Part shown: piece by piece, positions 1-7,011 of the stretch
How positions within the stretch are numbered: the first letter of the stretch is position 1
Layout: each line of letters starts with the position of its first letter
Origin: Puniceicoccales bacterium
GTDB lineage: Bacteria; Verrucomicrobiota; Verrucomicrobiia; Opitutales; Oceanipulchritudinaceae
Assembly: GCA_030595525.1 (NCBI GenBank)
Contig: JAUVDD010000024.1
Location: 1-12,161 of the forward strand
Reading direction: 5' to 3'
DNA: 12,161 nt
The notes under the pieces: generated by a model
The model's database searches: none
Told to the model about the DNA's origin: nothing
What the model saw: only the letters and a program-made list of their open reading frames with translations
Position numbers and translations under genes: made by a program

Positions 1-902
1 GGCATATCGGAATATTCCACAACACACATCCGGTCGTTCTGGATGCAGAAATGGCCAACCTTTTCACCGGGATAGGCCTTGGGAATCATCTTGCTGGACA
101 TTTCCGATTGGCTTTTCAGGTGAAAGCCGATGAAGGCAGGATCAATCACCTGAACAAGTGGATTATCCACTTGGAAGTAGCTGATGGTGTCGACTCCTCT
201 CCTGCGCATGTCAGCGGTCGCCCCGCTGCGCACCAGAGCCCGCAGGGAACCACCGTGACCATCGGGACTCATCGCAATTGTATCCTGATTTTCCAGAAGG
301 ATTCTTCCCGCAAAATCCACTGCTGGCATCCGCCCTTGGGCAAAAAACATGATCTGTTCCTTTTTTAGACCAAAATAATCCGCGTTCTTAAAAGCAACAA
401 TCGTGGCATCATGGTTGATCGCGCTGGTCATGATATACCATGGAATACTTGTTTTGTAGCGGATTTCGGAGGCCCGGAGCTTTTCGGCAAAGATTTGGAA
501 CAAAGTATTCCCCGAAACGGGTGCCACCGGAAAAGTCCCTTTTGGACCATCATATCCAAGGCGTGTTCCCTGACCTCCGGCAACCGTAAACGCTGCCACT
601 CGACCAGAGCGTAAGGCATCCTCACCAAGAACGATGGCCCCCTTCCAGAGGGCGGGATCTCCGCCATTTTTTGGATGGGAAACATAGGGAGCCGGCTGCA
701 GGTTTTTAAACTGATCGAAATCTGCCGTTTCCTCATTCAACAAGGATTTTACCAATTCCTCCAATTCCGGTAAATCGATTCCAGATGCGTCCTTCAGCAA
801 TTTTTCCCTGCTGCGGGTATCCAGACCATCGAGAAACCTGAACACCTGTGCTTGTCCAGCTGCTTTATAAACCGACTCCACTTTCTCTAACGACTCCAAC
901 AT
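1..902 (-). CDS. UDPGP-family UDP-sugar (probably UDP-GlcNAc) pyrophosphorylase, partial (3' end outside window)
   Basis: I translated this from the ATG at 902-900; it stays open for 300 codons to the window edge, so the C-terminal part is missing (family members are usually 450-520 aa). The protein has the eukaryotic-type UDPGP/UAP1 nucleotidyltransferase signature: VAGGQGTRLG at residues 107-116 followed by PKG at 120-122 (nucleotide-binding loop), SPDGHGGSL at 212-220, and DNPLVQVIDPAFIGFH at 246-261. The family makes UDP-sugars from UTP and a sugar 1-phosphate in the cytoplasm. UDP-GlcNAc is the likeliest product because the G-x-G-T-R-L-G and GHGG motifs look more like UAP1 than UGP, but UDP-glucose or UDP-galactose cannot be excluded without the C-terminus. 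The first upstream in-frame stop is TGA at 950-948, and no other ATG lies between. It sits 52 bases behind the DivIC/FtsB-like gene, so the two are probably co-transcribed. Confidence 0.9.
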   Translation of the reverse strand, partial: MLESLEKVESVYKAAGQAQVFRFLDGLDTRSREKLLKDASGIDLPELEELVKSLLNEETADFDQFKNLQPAPYVSHPKNGGDPALWKGAIVLGEDALRSGRVAAFTVAGGQGTRLGYDGPKGTFPVAPVSGNTLFQIFAEKLRASEIRYKTSIPWYIMTSAINHDATIVAFKNADYFGLKKEQIMFFAQGRMPAVDFAGRILLENQDTIAMSPDGHGGSLRALVRSGATADMRRRGVDTISYFQVDNPLVQVIDPAFIGFHLKSQSEMSSKMIPKAYPGEKVGHFCIQNDRMCVVEYSDM

Positions 903-954
903 AGTCCACCCATCTTGGAGAAGGTCGATTACTTGAAAAGCAATTTCTCATCGA

Positions 955-1245
955 TCAAGGCTTTTGGAAACGAAAAACAATCTCACCCGGCTCTACATAG
1001 CCCATTCTATCACGGATTACACGTTCAACAAACTCTGGTTCATTGATGAATGCCCGAAGGTATGCCTCCTTCGATTCCCTCTCTTTCTTGAGTTCAGTCA
1101 GATGGGTTTCCATCCCTTGCCGCTTATCTTCAAAGGCCACATATTCGCGCTTCGTCTGCGTCCAAACCAAGACCAGACCAGTCGTCACTCCGGAGAGCGC
1201 AACGATCAAAAGAATGAGAAGAATTCTTGAGGCCCACCGCAGCAT
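955..1245 (-). CDS. Septum formation initiator (DivIC/FtsB-like) protein
   Basis: A 96-residue protein with one N-terminal membrane segment (about residues 7-29), then a charged coiled-coil stretch (about 32-68), then a short C-terminal module containing EPEFVERVIRDRMGYVEPGE (about 69-88). This is the usual layout and length of the FtsB/DivIC family (PF04977), bitopic inner-membrane proteins that form the FtsB-FtsL-FtsQ type division subcomplex. The R-x-x-x-G-Y-v-x-P-G-E-x-v tail motif is typical of the family. The ATG at 1245 has no obvious Shine-Dalgarno. The gene lies upstream of the UDPGP pyrophosphorylase on the same strand, which would couple a divisome part with supply of a wall precursor sugar; that link is inference. 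It is divergent from the ExeA-like operon across 97 bases. Confidence 0.85.
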   Translation of the reverse strand: MLRWASRILLILLIVALSGVTTGLVLVWTQTKREYVAFEDKRQGMETHLTELKKERESKEAYLRAFINEPEFVERVIRDRMGYVEPGEIVFRFQKP

Positions 1246-1253
1246 TATGCAGA

Positions 1254-1281
1254 CTAATAGTTAAATCATAGTAAATGTCAC
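1254..1281 (-). promoter_or_regulatory. Possible sigma-70 promoter for the DivIC/FtsB-like gene
   Basis: On the minus strand there is GTGACA (1281-1276), a 16-base spacer and TATTAG (1259-1254), five and four matches to the sigma-70 -35 and -10 consensus. Initiation about 7 bases downstream would leave almost no leader before the ATG at 1245. This would fit the missing Shine-Dalgarno but also makes the call doubtful. No convincing promoter is visible in this 97-base gap for the plus-strand operon. Confidence 0.25.
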
Positions 1282-1342
1282 CAATAAATATGATTCCAGC
1301 ATTGCCGTCCAGTGCTTACATAGTTGCGATTGCTAAACAACC

Positions 1343-2152
1343 ATGTACACCGAATTCTATGGCTTGAAGGAATTCCCCTTCAATATCACACCAGATCCAC
1401 ATTTTCTCTTCCTGTCACCCGTACACCAGGAAGCTATCCAGCATTTACGCTATGGAATAGCCGAGAAAAAGGGGTTTATTGTTCTTACTGGTGAGGTTGG
1501 CTGTGGAAAAACAACCATCTGTCGATTCCTTCTTGAGGAAATTGATGATAAACCCATCGAAACGGCACTTATCCTGAATCCACGGGTTTCGGAAACTCAG
1601 TTATTACAAGCTATACTGCGGGAACTGGGAGTCGATAAAGTCAAACGATCCAAGCAGGAATGCCTGGAACAATTAAATAAGCTCCTGCTAAAGCTGGTTG
1701 ATGAGGGAAAGGACATCGTCCTGATCATTGATGAATCCCAGAACATGACTTTCCAGGCACTTGAGAACCTCCGTTTGCTCTCCAATCTGGAAACAAATAC
1801 CCAGAAATTGCTTCAAATCATTTTGATTGGGCAACCAGAGTTAAAGGAGAAGTTGCAACACAAGAGTCTCAGGCAGCTTCGCCAACGGATTCTGGTCAAT
1901 TACGATTTACGCCCGTTGACTCGAGAAGAAATGGAACAGTACATCCGTTATCGGTTGATCATAGCAGGCGCCAACGGCCGTCCGGAATTCACCCGGGCAG
2001 CGATGAAGAAAATCTTCAAGCACAGCCGGGGCACTCCCAGGCTGGTAAATAATCTTTGTGATAAATCAATGCTTTCAGCATTTATTAAAACCCGGGATCT
2101 GATCACTTGGTGGGATGTCCGCCGAGCAGCCAAGGAAATGAAGAAGTTATGA
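1343..2152 (+). CDS. ExeA/GspA-type AAA ATPase
   Basis: A 269-residue AAA+ ATPase of the ExeA/GspA group. It opens with the family's typical YGLKEFPFNITPDPHFLF (residues 6-23). It has Walker A GEVGCGKTT (50-58), Walker B IVLIIDESQNM (125-135, with D130 and E131), and a sensor-like stretch LLQIILIGQPEL (156-167). Family members with this short form lack the C-terminal membrane and peptidoglycan-binding parts of full ExeA; this one also ends soon after the lid domain, so it should be cytoplasmic and work through a membrane partner. ExeA with GspB helps assemble type II secretin through the wall, and short relatives also occur in pilus, exopolysaccharide and exosortase loci. The start is the first in-frame ATG and has no clear Shine-Dalgarno. 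Its TGA overlaps the next gene's ATG, so the two proteins are translationally coupled and probably interact. Confidence 0.88.
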   Translation: MYTEFYGLKEFPFNITPDPHFLFLSPVHQEAIQHLRYGIAEKKGFIVLTGEVGCGKTTICRFLLEEIDDKPIETALILNPRVSETQLLQAILRELGVDKVKRSKQECLEQLNKLLLKLVDEGKDIVLIIDESQNMTFQALENLRLLSNLETNTQKLLQIILIGQPELKEKLQHKSLRQLRQRILVNYDLRPLTREEMEQYIRYRLIIAGANGRPEFTRAAMKKIFKHSRGTPRLVNNLCDKSMLSAFIKTRDLITWWDVRRAAKEMKKL

Positions 2153-2883
2153 GTCTGATTAACGAAGCACTCAAGAAAGCGCAGTCGGAACGACCATCTT
2201 CCGTTCATAATCATCCTGCAATGCAGGGTATGCCGACGGCGCCTCAGCAAAAGCCACCAAAGAAGAAGAAATACTTGTTCGGCTTCGTTCTTGCCGTGTT
2301 AGTGGTCGCCCTGCTGAGCACCGCGGTTTCAACCTACCTGGTCTACCAGATACTCGGCGAAGACGAAGGTTCTGGCTCCGAGGGAGCAGCACCAACTGAG
2401 GAAGTTGCCACCGCCCAAGAATTGGAGACAACTCCTCCACAGCTCGTGGCACCAGAGAAAGAAGAAGTTGTTCCGGAGCCAATTGCAGAAGAGCTTGAAC
2501 CAGAAGCTCTGGCAAAAACAGATATCCAGGAGGAAACGGTACCGGAACCAATACCCACGCCTGAACCTAAGCCTGTTCCAGAACCGGAACCGCCAGTCGT
2601 CACTGCACCGACTCCTCCTCCTGTTGTAGAAGAACCCGCCCCGCAAGTGGCTTTGCTGGGAAACAATCCTCTCGTTTGGAATCGACTCCAGGAATTGGAA
2701 ATCCGAGGAATCATGTCCGGTGGCGCCAAAGTATTGATTTTTGATACGCGGACAAACAAGGCCCGTGCCTATAAACCAGGTGATTTGGTGGACGGGGCGC
2801 TTTCTCTGAAAGTGTCCTCCATTTCAAATACCGTTATTAATTTCGTGACCGATGGCGAATCCATTTTCCAAAAACCCTTCTGA
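2149..2883 (+). CDS. GspB-like single-pass membrane protein
   Basis: A 244-residue protein starting at the ATG of an ATGA overlap with the ATPase gene. An in-frame upstream start at 2107 is possible, but 2149 puts the well-known cytoplasmic motif MSLINEALKKAQ at the very N-terminus, so I chose it. After a basic stretch (PPKKKK, 36-41) comes a membrane segment (about 42-66), a Pro/Glu-rich periplasmic linker (about 75-168, many PEP and EPEP steps), and a small C-terminal domain (about 172-244). In that domain, RAYKPGDLV (206-214) and the following strands resemble the GspB domain of type II secretion systems. In known systems GspB pairs with the ExeA/GspA ATPase and spans the wall to help place the secretin; the long linker fits that role. 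No secretin or other Gsp gene lies in the window, so the partner apparatus is unknown. Confidence 0.8.
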   Translation: MSLINEALKKAQSERPSSVHNHPAMQGMPTAPQQKPPKKKKYLFGFVLAVLVVALLSTAVSTYLVYQILGEDEGSGSEGAAPTEEVATAQELETTPPQLVAPEKEEVVPEPIAEELEPEALAKTDIQEETVPEPIPTPEPKPVPEPEPPVVTAPTPPPVVEEPAPQVALLGNNPLVWNRLQELEIRGIMSGGAKVLIFDTRTNKARAYKPGDLVDGALSLKVSSISNTVINFVTDGESIFQKPF

Positions 2884-3739
2884 TCCGGCGAAAAAGCCAG
2901 ATTCCGGTGATTCTTCACAAAATGCCGGCGACGAACAGAACCCTCAAAAGAAGTTGAAGCTGAAGCAACTTCTAACGCCTCTGTCTCCACATCTGATTGT
3001 GAAGCCAAAGGAGCATCCCCCACAGCACAAAATCGACGAATTTGAGCCTCAGATGGAGATTCCCCGGGCCGAGGCAATGGAACCAGAACCAGAACTGGCA
3101 CCACATGAGCGACCCCCTTCATTGGATGGGACTCCACTGCCGCCAAATGAAGTTAAACTGGGACCAAATGGAGAGCCAATTCCTCAACCTGACCAAGTGC
3201 ACCTCAACCCGCTGGAAACTAGCAGGCAGGAAGAAAGTGTGCAGGAAAACGCGGAAGAGGAACATCAAGAAGAGGAATTAGAGGAATTAGTCTCCGCACC
3301 CGCTCCCAAATCAAATCGCTTTCGTAAAGTAGCTCTTCCAGTGATTGCTATCATTGTTGTTCTGGCAGCAGTCCATTACCTTTTCGATCCCCTCGGTTTG
3401 TCGATCGAACCAATCGACCGGCCTGCCCCGGTTGCTGTCTCAGCACAACAGGAAGTTGAGGTAAAAGACCAGACCCCTGCAAATATGGCTCCCGTTACCC
3501 TGTCTCTTGAACTGGATAACATCTCGGTGGAATCTTTTCTCGGGCAATTGGAACAGCAGTCAATTATTGCCAGCAACATGCCTAAAGGTGCTATTATTGA
3601 TTCAGTTTTTTATCCGGAGGGCAGCACTCTAAACCCCATGCTGGGACTTGTTCTGGATACTGTTCAGGTTTCCGGAAGAGATTCAACTATCGAAGTTGTA
3701 GATGAATCCGGTAAGCGCTACGAACTCCCTGCAAGGTAA
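2852..3739 (+). CDS. Uncharacterised single-pass membrane protein of the ExeA/GspB-like operon
   Basis: I do not recognise this 295-residue protein as a named family. It has a long acidic, Pro/Glu-rich, low-complexity cytoplasmic part (about 1-155, with an EEEHQEEELEEL run near 136-147), one membrane segment (about 159-177), a short linker, and a C-terminal domain (about 214-295). The end of that domain, from VFYPEGSTLNPMLGLVLD (252-269) to YELPAR, has the same strand pattern as the tail of the GspB-like neighbour: aromatic, turn with EG or PGD, hydrophobic strand, turn, then strand with D-x-x-x-G. The start overlaps the previous gene by 32 bases and no better start is present, as the next Met is about 68 residues in. 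Operon position and membrane layout suggest it is a third part of the same inner-membrane machine; this is inference. Confidence 0.72.
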   Translation: MANPFSKNPSDPAKKPDSGDSSQNAGDEQNPQKKLKLKQLLTPLSPHLIVKPKEHPPQHKIDEFEPQMEIPRAEAMEPEPELAPHERPPSLDGTPLPPNEVKLGPNGEPIPQPDQVHLNPLETSRQEESVQENAEEEHQEEELEELVSAPAPKSNRFRKVALPVIAIIVVLAAVHYLFDPLGLSIEPIDRPAPVAVSAQQEVEVKDQTPANMAPVTLSLELDNISVESFLGQLEQQSIIASNMPKGAIIDSVFYPEGSTLNPMLGLVLDTVQVSGRDSTIEVVDESGKRYELPAR

Positions 3740-3749
3740 ATTCCTTGCA
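3730..3749 (+). terminator. Hairpin at the 3' end of the ExeA/GspB-like operon
   Basis: A perfect 7-bp inverted repeat, TGCAAGG (3730-3736) and CCTTGCA (3743-3749), with a 6-base loop that contains the TAA stop of the upstream gene. No T-run follows, so it is not a classic intrinsic terminator. It may protect the mRNA 3' end or act as a weak terminator before the MgtC/DUF4010 gene. Confidence 0.35.
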
Positions 3750-3796
3750 CAAAAGTAAGCTCGACCGTTTTCAGGACCAATACTAGCTTCATTTGC

Positions 3797-5074
3797 ATGA
3801 GTGAAGTCAACCTACCCTTCCTGCATACCCTGATTGTAGGAATCAGTGTCGGGGCGCTAATTGGATTAATACGTCAGTGGTCCGACGAGCATGAGAACGC
3901 TGAAACAGAATCCAGCGCGGGAATCCGAACCTTTTCCTTGTGGTCACTTCTCGGGTTTCTTTCCGGATACATTCACCAGGTACATGCCGATTTCTTCTTT
4001 CCTGTTTCATTTGCTACATTTGGTATTTTCCTAATCGCCGCAAACCTGCTGGACCGGGAAGACCACAAGGGATTCGGATTAACCAGCTACACCGCAGCCA
4101 TGCTGACCTTCCTGGTTGGAGCACTTGTCTACTGGCAGCAGTTGCAGGCGGGTATCGCCATTGCTGTGGCTGTCGGAATTCTGCTCGCATCGAAACCATT
4201 TATTCACCGTTGGACAAACAGGCTGACCAACGAGGATATCATGAGCCTGCTACAGTTTCTTGCTGTAACCGGATTGATATTACCACTCGTTCCCAACAGG
4301 GGATTTGGACCATTGGATGCCTTCAATCCTTACAGTATCTGGTTGATGGTTGTGCTGATCAGCGGTCTTGGATTTGTCGGTTACGTGGCTGTACGACTCC
4401 TCGGCACCCAAGCGGGTATAACAGTCACAGGATTGGCCGGAGGCTTGGCTTCATCGACTGCCACCACTCTCGCACTTGCGCGTAACAGCAGAGACACACC
4501 GGAGATAGCATCAACATTGGCGGCAGGCATCGTTATCGCCAATACGGTGATGATTGGTCGGGTTGCGGTCATCATCCTGGCTATCAACCAGGACCTTTTC
4601 ATAAGGATTCTCCCACCGATGCTCATCATGGCGATCCCCACTACCATTTATCTTGTCTGGAAATTCTTCCTATCCAAGGAAAACAAGGAGCAGGTGGATT
4701 TGCCCAAACTAAGCAATCCTCTCTCCCTAAAACTGGCCATCAAGTTTGCGCTGCTGTATGGAGTAATTGTGTTCCTGATAAAGGCTGTTTCAATCTGGGG
4801 AGATGGTAGTGGTTTTTATCCCATCGCGTTCTTCTCTGGCTTGACGGATATGGACGCCATTGCCCTGTCCCTGGCCAACGAGCATACCGCACAATCCGTT
4901 ACCCTGGATATGGCAGCTGGTGGCATCGTCATTGGTGCCTTGGCCAATTCAATTTTCAAGACCGGCCTCGGTGTCTGGCTGGGCCATACCAATATTCGGA
5001 AACCACTTCTGATTGGAATGATTCCTATGATCCTCGCCGGGATCATTGGATTCGTTGCTTTATCCAGTTTCTGA
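3797..5074 (+). CDS. MgtC/SapB N-terminal domain plus DUF4010 membrane protein
   Basis: A 425-residue polytopic inner-membrane protein. The N-terminal part has the MgtC/SapB signature: ISVGALIGLIRQW (15-27), then AGIRTFSLWSLLG (41-53), corresponding to the conserved G-x-E-R and G-x-R-T segments. Here R26 and R44 are kept, and the usual acidic residue before the first Arg is replaced by I-R-Q. After several more membrane helices, the C-terminal half matches the DUF4010 pattern, with AGITVTGLAGGLASSTATT (about 206-224) and GLTDMDAIALSLA (about 346-358). MgtC alone is linked to magnesium limitation and ATP synthase regulation, but the function of the long two-domain form is not established. It is preceded by a 57-base gap without a convincing promoter and ends 3 bases from the stop of a convergent gene. 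Confidence 0.87.
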   Translation: MSEVNLPFLHTLIVGISVGALIGLIRQWSDEHENAETESSAGIRTFSLWSLLGFLSGYIHQVHADFFFPVSFATFGIFLIAANLLDREDHKGFGLTSYTAAMLTFLVGALVYWQQLQAGIAIAVAVGILLASKPFIHRWTNRLTNEDIMSLLQFLAVTGLILPLVPNRGFGPLDAFNPYSIWLMVVLISGLGFVGYVAVRLLGTQAGITVTGLAGGLASSTATTLALARNSRDTPEIASTLAAGIVIANTVMIGRVAVIILAINQDLFIRILPPMLIMAIPTTIYLVWKFFLSKENKEQVDLPKLSNPLSLKLAIKFALLYGVIVFLIKAVSIWGDGSGFYPIAFFSGLTDMDAIALSLANEHTAQSVTLDMAAGGIVIGALANSIFKTGLGVWLGHTNIRKPLLIGMIPMILAGIIGFVALSSF

Positions 5075-5077
5075 AAT

Positions 5078-6034
5078 TCAAGGCCCCACCATTAAGCGAT
5101 GTCGGGACGGCTGCTTGCCCGGTCCAGTTACAGTTTCCTCGGTGATCAGGACTTCAGTCGGATTGAAGGCCTTCTGATTGATGGTGAAGTAAAAAGTGCC
5201 CGTTCCCATGTCAAGTGCGGGCAAGTATCCGACCGGAATGTAGCTCTCTGTCGGTACAGATCGGACCCAGAGAAATGGAGCCCGATTCGGACCCGCTTCC
5301 GGCAGGTTGTACAAATCAATATATCCTCTTTTTTCATCTTTTTTCCAGACGGTGTAACCGATTGTAATCGACTCATCCATCTCGGGAATGTCCGACATCT
5401 TGACGGATGCAAATTTCAGAGGTGAACGGCTGAGGAAATACTCAGCGATATCGCCTTCACCCCGATTATTCGAATTACTGCTTCCTTTAACATTCACCAG
5501 GTCGATCACTGTGAACTGACCGAGTCCGTCTCTTGATTCAACGAATGGCAACATACGTTGGGCCAGGTTCATGTATTCAGTTTCCCAGCTTTCATTAAAA
5601 GCTTTGATGGTCTTGTTTTCCGCCAAGAGTGCTTCTTTTGCCAATCGGCTTTTTGTTAATTCATCGGCGAAATCTGTCGGAATAGTTCCATTTCCAAAGA
5701 ATTGAAAAAGATTCAGCACAAGCAAAATGGCAGCGGCGGCAGATAATGCCGGTATCCAGCGAAAAGGAACAACTTTCTGAGTAGGAGGGGCTATTTCCGT
5801 TTTCGATTGTTCGGGGGCCAGCCCAATTTGGTCACGGATTCCATCCAACAAATCTAATCTTTCCGGCCCATTGACTCCCTTCATTGGTGTATGTAAACCG
5901 GTGGAAAGACCTCTCACCAGTTCCGTGACGTCGGGTTCATTCACCAACCGCTGTTCAAAACCCGCCAACTCTTCTCCCTCAAGGAGATCCAGTACATACA
6001 AGGCAGCCAATTCTTCTGTTTTTGTATCAATCAT
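5078..6034 (-). CDS. RskA-type anti-sigma factor
   Basis: A 318-residue single-pass membrane protein. The N-terminal part (ELAALYVLDLLEGEELAGFE at 8-27, then LVNEPD) matches the zinc-less anti-sigma domain of RskA-type regulators; there is no HxxxCxxC motif. One membrane segment lies at about 94-112. The periplasmic half contains a predicted helical linker (about 125-160) and an RskA C-terminal domain: YIDLYNLPEAGPNRAPFLWV followed by a TEETVTGPGKQP segment, matching the family's LP-x-x-G-x-x-Y-x-L-W and v-T-x-E-P-x-G-G-S-x-x-P-T pattern. It should hold the adjacent ECF sigma factor at the membrane until regulated proteolysis frees it. Its ATG overlaps the sigma gene by 8 bases, typical of a translationally coupled cognate pair. 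The protein has no cysteine. It is the last gene of a four-gene operon and is convergent with the MgtC/DUF4010 gene. Confidence 0.86.
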   Translation of the reverse strand: MIDTKTEELAALYVLDLLEGEELAGFEQRLVNEPDVTELVRGLSTGLHTPMKGVNGPERLDLLDGIRDQIGLAPEQSKTEIAPPTQKVVPFRWIPALSAAAAILLVLNLFQFFGNGTIPTDFADELTKSRLAKEALLAENKTIKAFNESWETEYMNLAQRMLPFVESRDGLGQFTVIDLVNVKGSSNSNNRGEGDIAEYFLSRSPLKFASVKMSDIPEMDESITIGYTVWKKDEKRGYIDLYNLPEAGPNRAPFLWVRSVPTESYIPVGYLPALDMGTGTFYFTINQKAFNPTEVLITEETVTGPGKQPSRHRLMVGP

Positions 6035-6608
6035 TTTTCCCGAAATGGTTATTTCTTAATGTGTTCAATCCACGGTACAAATCCGATTTAACCGTCCCTA
6101 GTGGCAATCCAGTCTGATCAGCAATCTCATGATGCGTATATCCTTCAATGAATGCCATCCGAACAGCGATTCGCTGACGGTCCGGCAGGCCTTCGAGAGT
6201 CTCCTGCAACCAACTATACTCCGCTCCTTGACGCACATTCTGGGTAGTTCCCTCACGAATTTTGTCATCAAGCAACTCAGGATGTTCCAAGTTTTCTGAA
6301 TCCGGACGGGATCTTTTGCGACGAATCCTGTCAATTGACAATCTGCGGCCGATCGTCACCAGCCAGGCGAATGCTACTCCCTTTGTAGGATTAAAGGATG
6401 ATGCTTTATGGAAAGCCTTCACGAAAGTATCCTGCAAGACCTCCTCAGCAGCCTCCCGATCCTTCAATATACCATAAAAGATAGTCAGCAACGGCCGGTG
6501 ATAGAGTCGGTAAAGTGCCGTCAAGGCATCGGCTTCACCCTTAGCCATCCGGGTAATCCAGCCCGCGGCAAGACCGTCTTCTGAACTGGAAATCCCAATA
6601 TTACTCAC
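6027..6608 (-). CDS. ECF RNA polymerase sigma factor, SigK-like
   Basis: A 193-residue group IV sigma factor with the two DNA-binding regions and no region 3. Region 2 runs from about 27 to 96, with the core-binding segment EEVLQDTFVKAF (about 55-66) and the -10 recognition end RRLSIDRIRRKRSR. Region 4 runs from about 134 to 188, with LPDRQRIAV and the helix-turn-helix YTHHEIADQTGLPLGTVKSD. The start is a GTG at 6608, which overlaps the upstream MauE gene by 8 bases. An in-frame ATG at 6548 would remove about 20 residues, including the helix that normally precedes region 2 in SigK-like factors, so I prefer GTG. The protein has no cysteine, unlike the redox-sensitive SigK of mycobacteria. The product directs transcription of an unknown regulon, probably including its own operon. 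Confidence 0.93.
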   Translation of the reverse strand: MSNIGISSSEDGLAAGWITRMAKGEADALTALYRLYHRPLLTIFYGILKDREAAEEVLQDTFVKAFHKASSFNPTKGVAFAWLVTIGRRLSIDRIRRKRSRPDSENLEHPELLDDKIREGTTQNVRQGAEYSWLQETLEGLPDRQRIAVRMAFIEGYTHHEIADQTGLPLGTVKSDLYRGLNTLRNNHFGKND

Positions 6609-7011
6609 TTTTAGCGGAGTTAATCTTCAACACGAACAGTAGAATTGCTATCAGCAAAATATTCCTCATCAGAGCAAATGACACCGAACTGCTGGCATTT
6701 GTTCCCAAACATCCACAATCTATATCCAGTCCTCGGTATAGGGCACTTAGTAAAATCACTTCAAAGAAACAAAGCATCCCCAACAACAGCCAACACGCTG
6801 CAGCCCGCCATCGACCAGCTAGCAATCCGATTGCAGCGACCACTTCCATCCAGGGAACCATCAGCGCACCAGCCCAGGCAAGATTCCCCTCAATCAACTG
6901 GTATCCCAGGATTGCTTGCGCGAACTCGACCGGCTCCAACAATTTCAAGCCACCTGCTGCCATGAAAAAGATGCTCAGGGCACATATCGTTAACCACTTG
7001 AATTTCTTCAT
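6601..7011 (-). CDS. MauE/DoxX-type membrane protein with CxC motif
   Basis: A 136-residue protein with four predicted membrane helices (about 5-22, 46-65, 70-90, 111-130). A conserved DCGCLG motif (98-103, C99 and C101) follows the third helix, and a G-x-x-K-L-x-x-P motif (20-27) follows the first. This is the pattern of the MauE/methylamine-utilisation branch of the DoxX-like superfamily, whose members are thought to pass reducing power to periplasmic thiols, in a vitamin-K-reductase-like or DsbB-like manner. Length fits the family. The ATG overlaps the rhodanese stop by 4 bases (ATGA), and the stop overlaps the sigma gene by 8. Together with the rhodanese it suggests a thiol or sulfur redox task at the membrane; there are no methylamine dehydrogenase genes here, so a role in methylamine use is unlikely. 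Confidence 0.82.
   Translation of the reverse strand: MKKFKWLTICALSIFFMAAGGLKLLEPVEFAQAILGYQLIEGNLAWAGALMVPWMEVVAAIGLLAGRWRAAACWLLLGMLCFFEVILLSALYRGLDIDCGCLGTNASSSVSFALMRNILLIAILLFVLKINSAKSE

Noticed and set aside
51..614. Plus-strand open frames at the left edge
   Set aside because: They are antisense to the pyrophosphorylase gene, whose conserved motifs are unmistakable on the minus strand.
2107..2148. Upstream in-frame start of the GspB-like gene
   Set aside because: It would bury the characteristic N-terminal MSLINEALKKAQ motif and overlap the ATPase gene by 46 bases; the ATGA overlap at 2149 is a typical coupled start.
2171..2759. Long open frames on the minus strand opposite the GspB-like gene
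   Set aside because: They mirror the Pro/Glu-rich repeat coding on the plus strand, giving biased Gly/Ser or Phe/Arg-rich peptides without any domain.
1343..3739. A complete type II secretion, type IV pilus or exosortase locus
   Set aside because: Only the ATPase and the GspB-like protein fit such systems; no secretin, pilin, prepilin peptidase or exosortase is present in the window.
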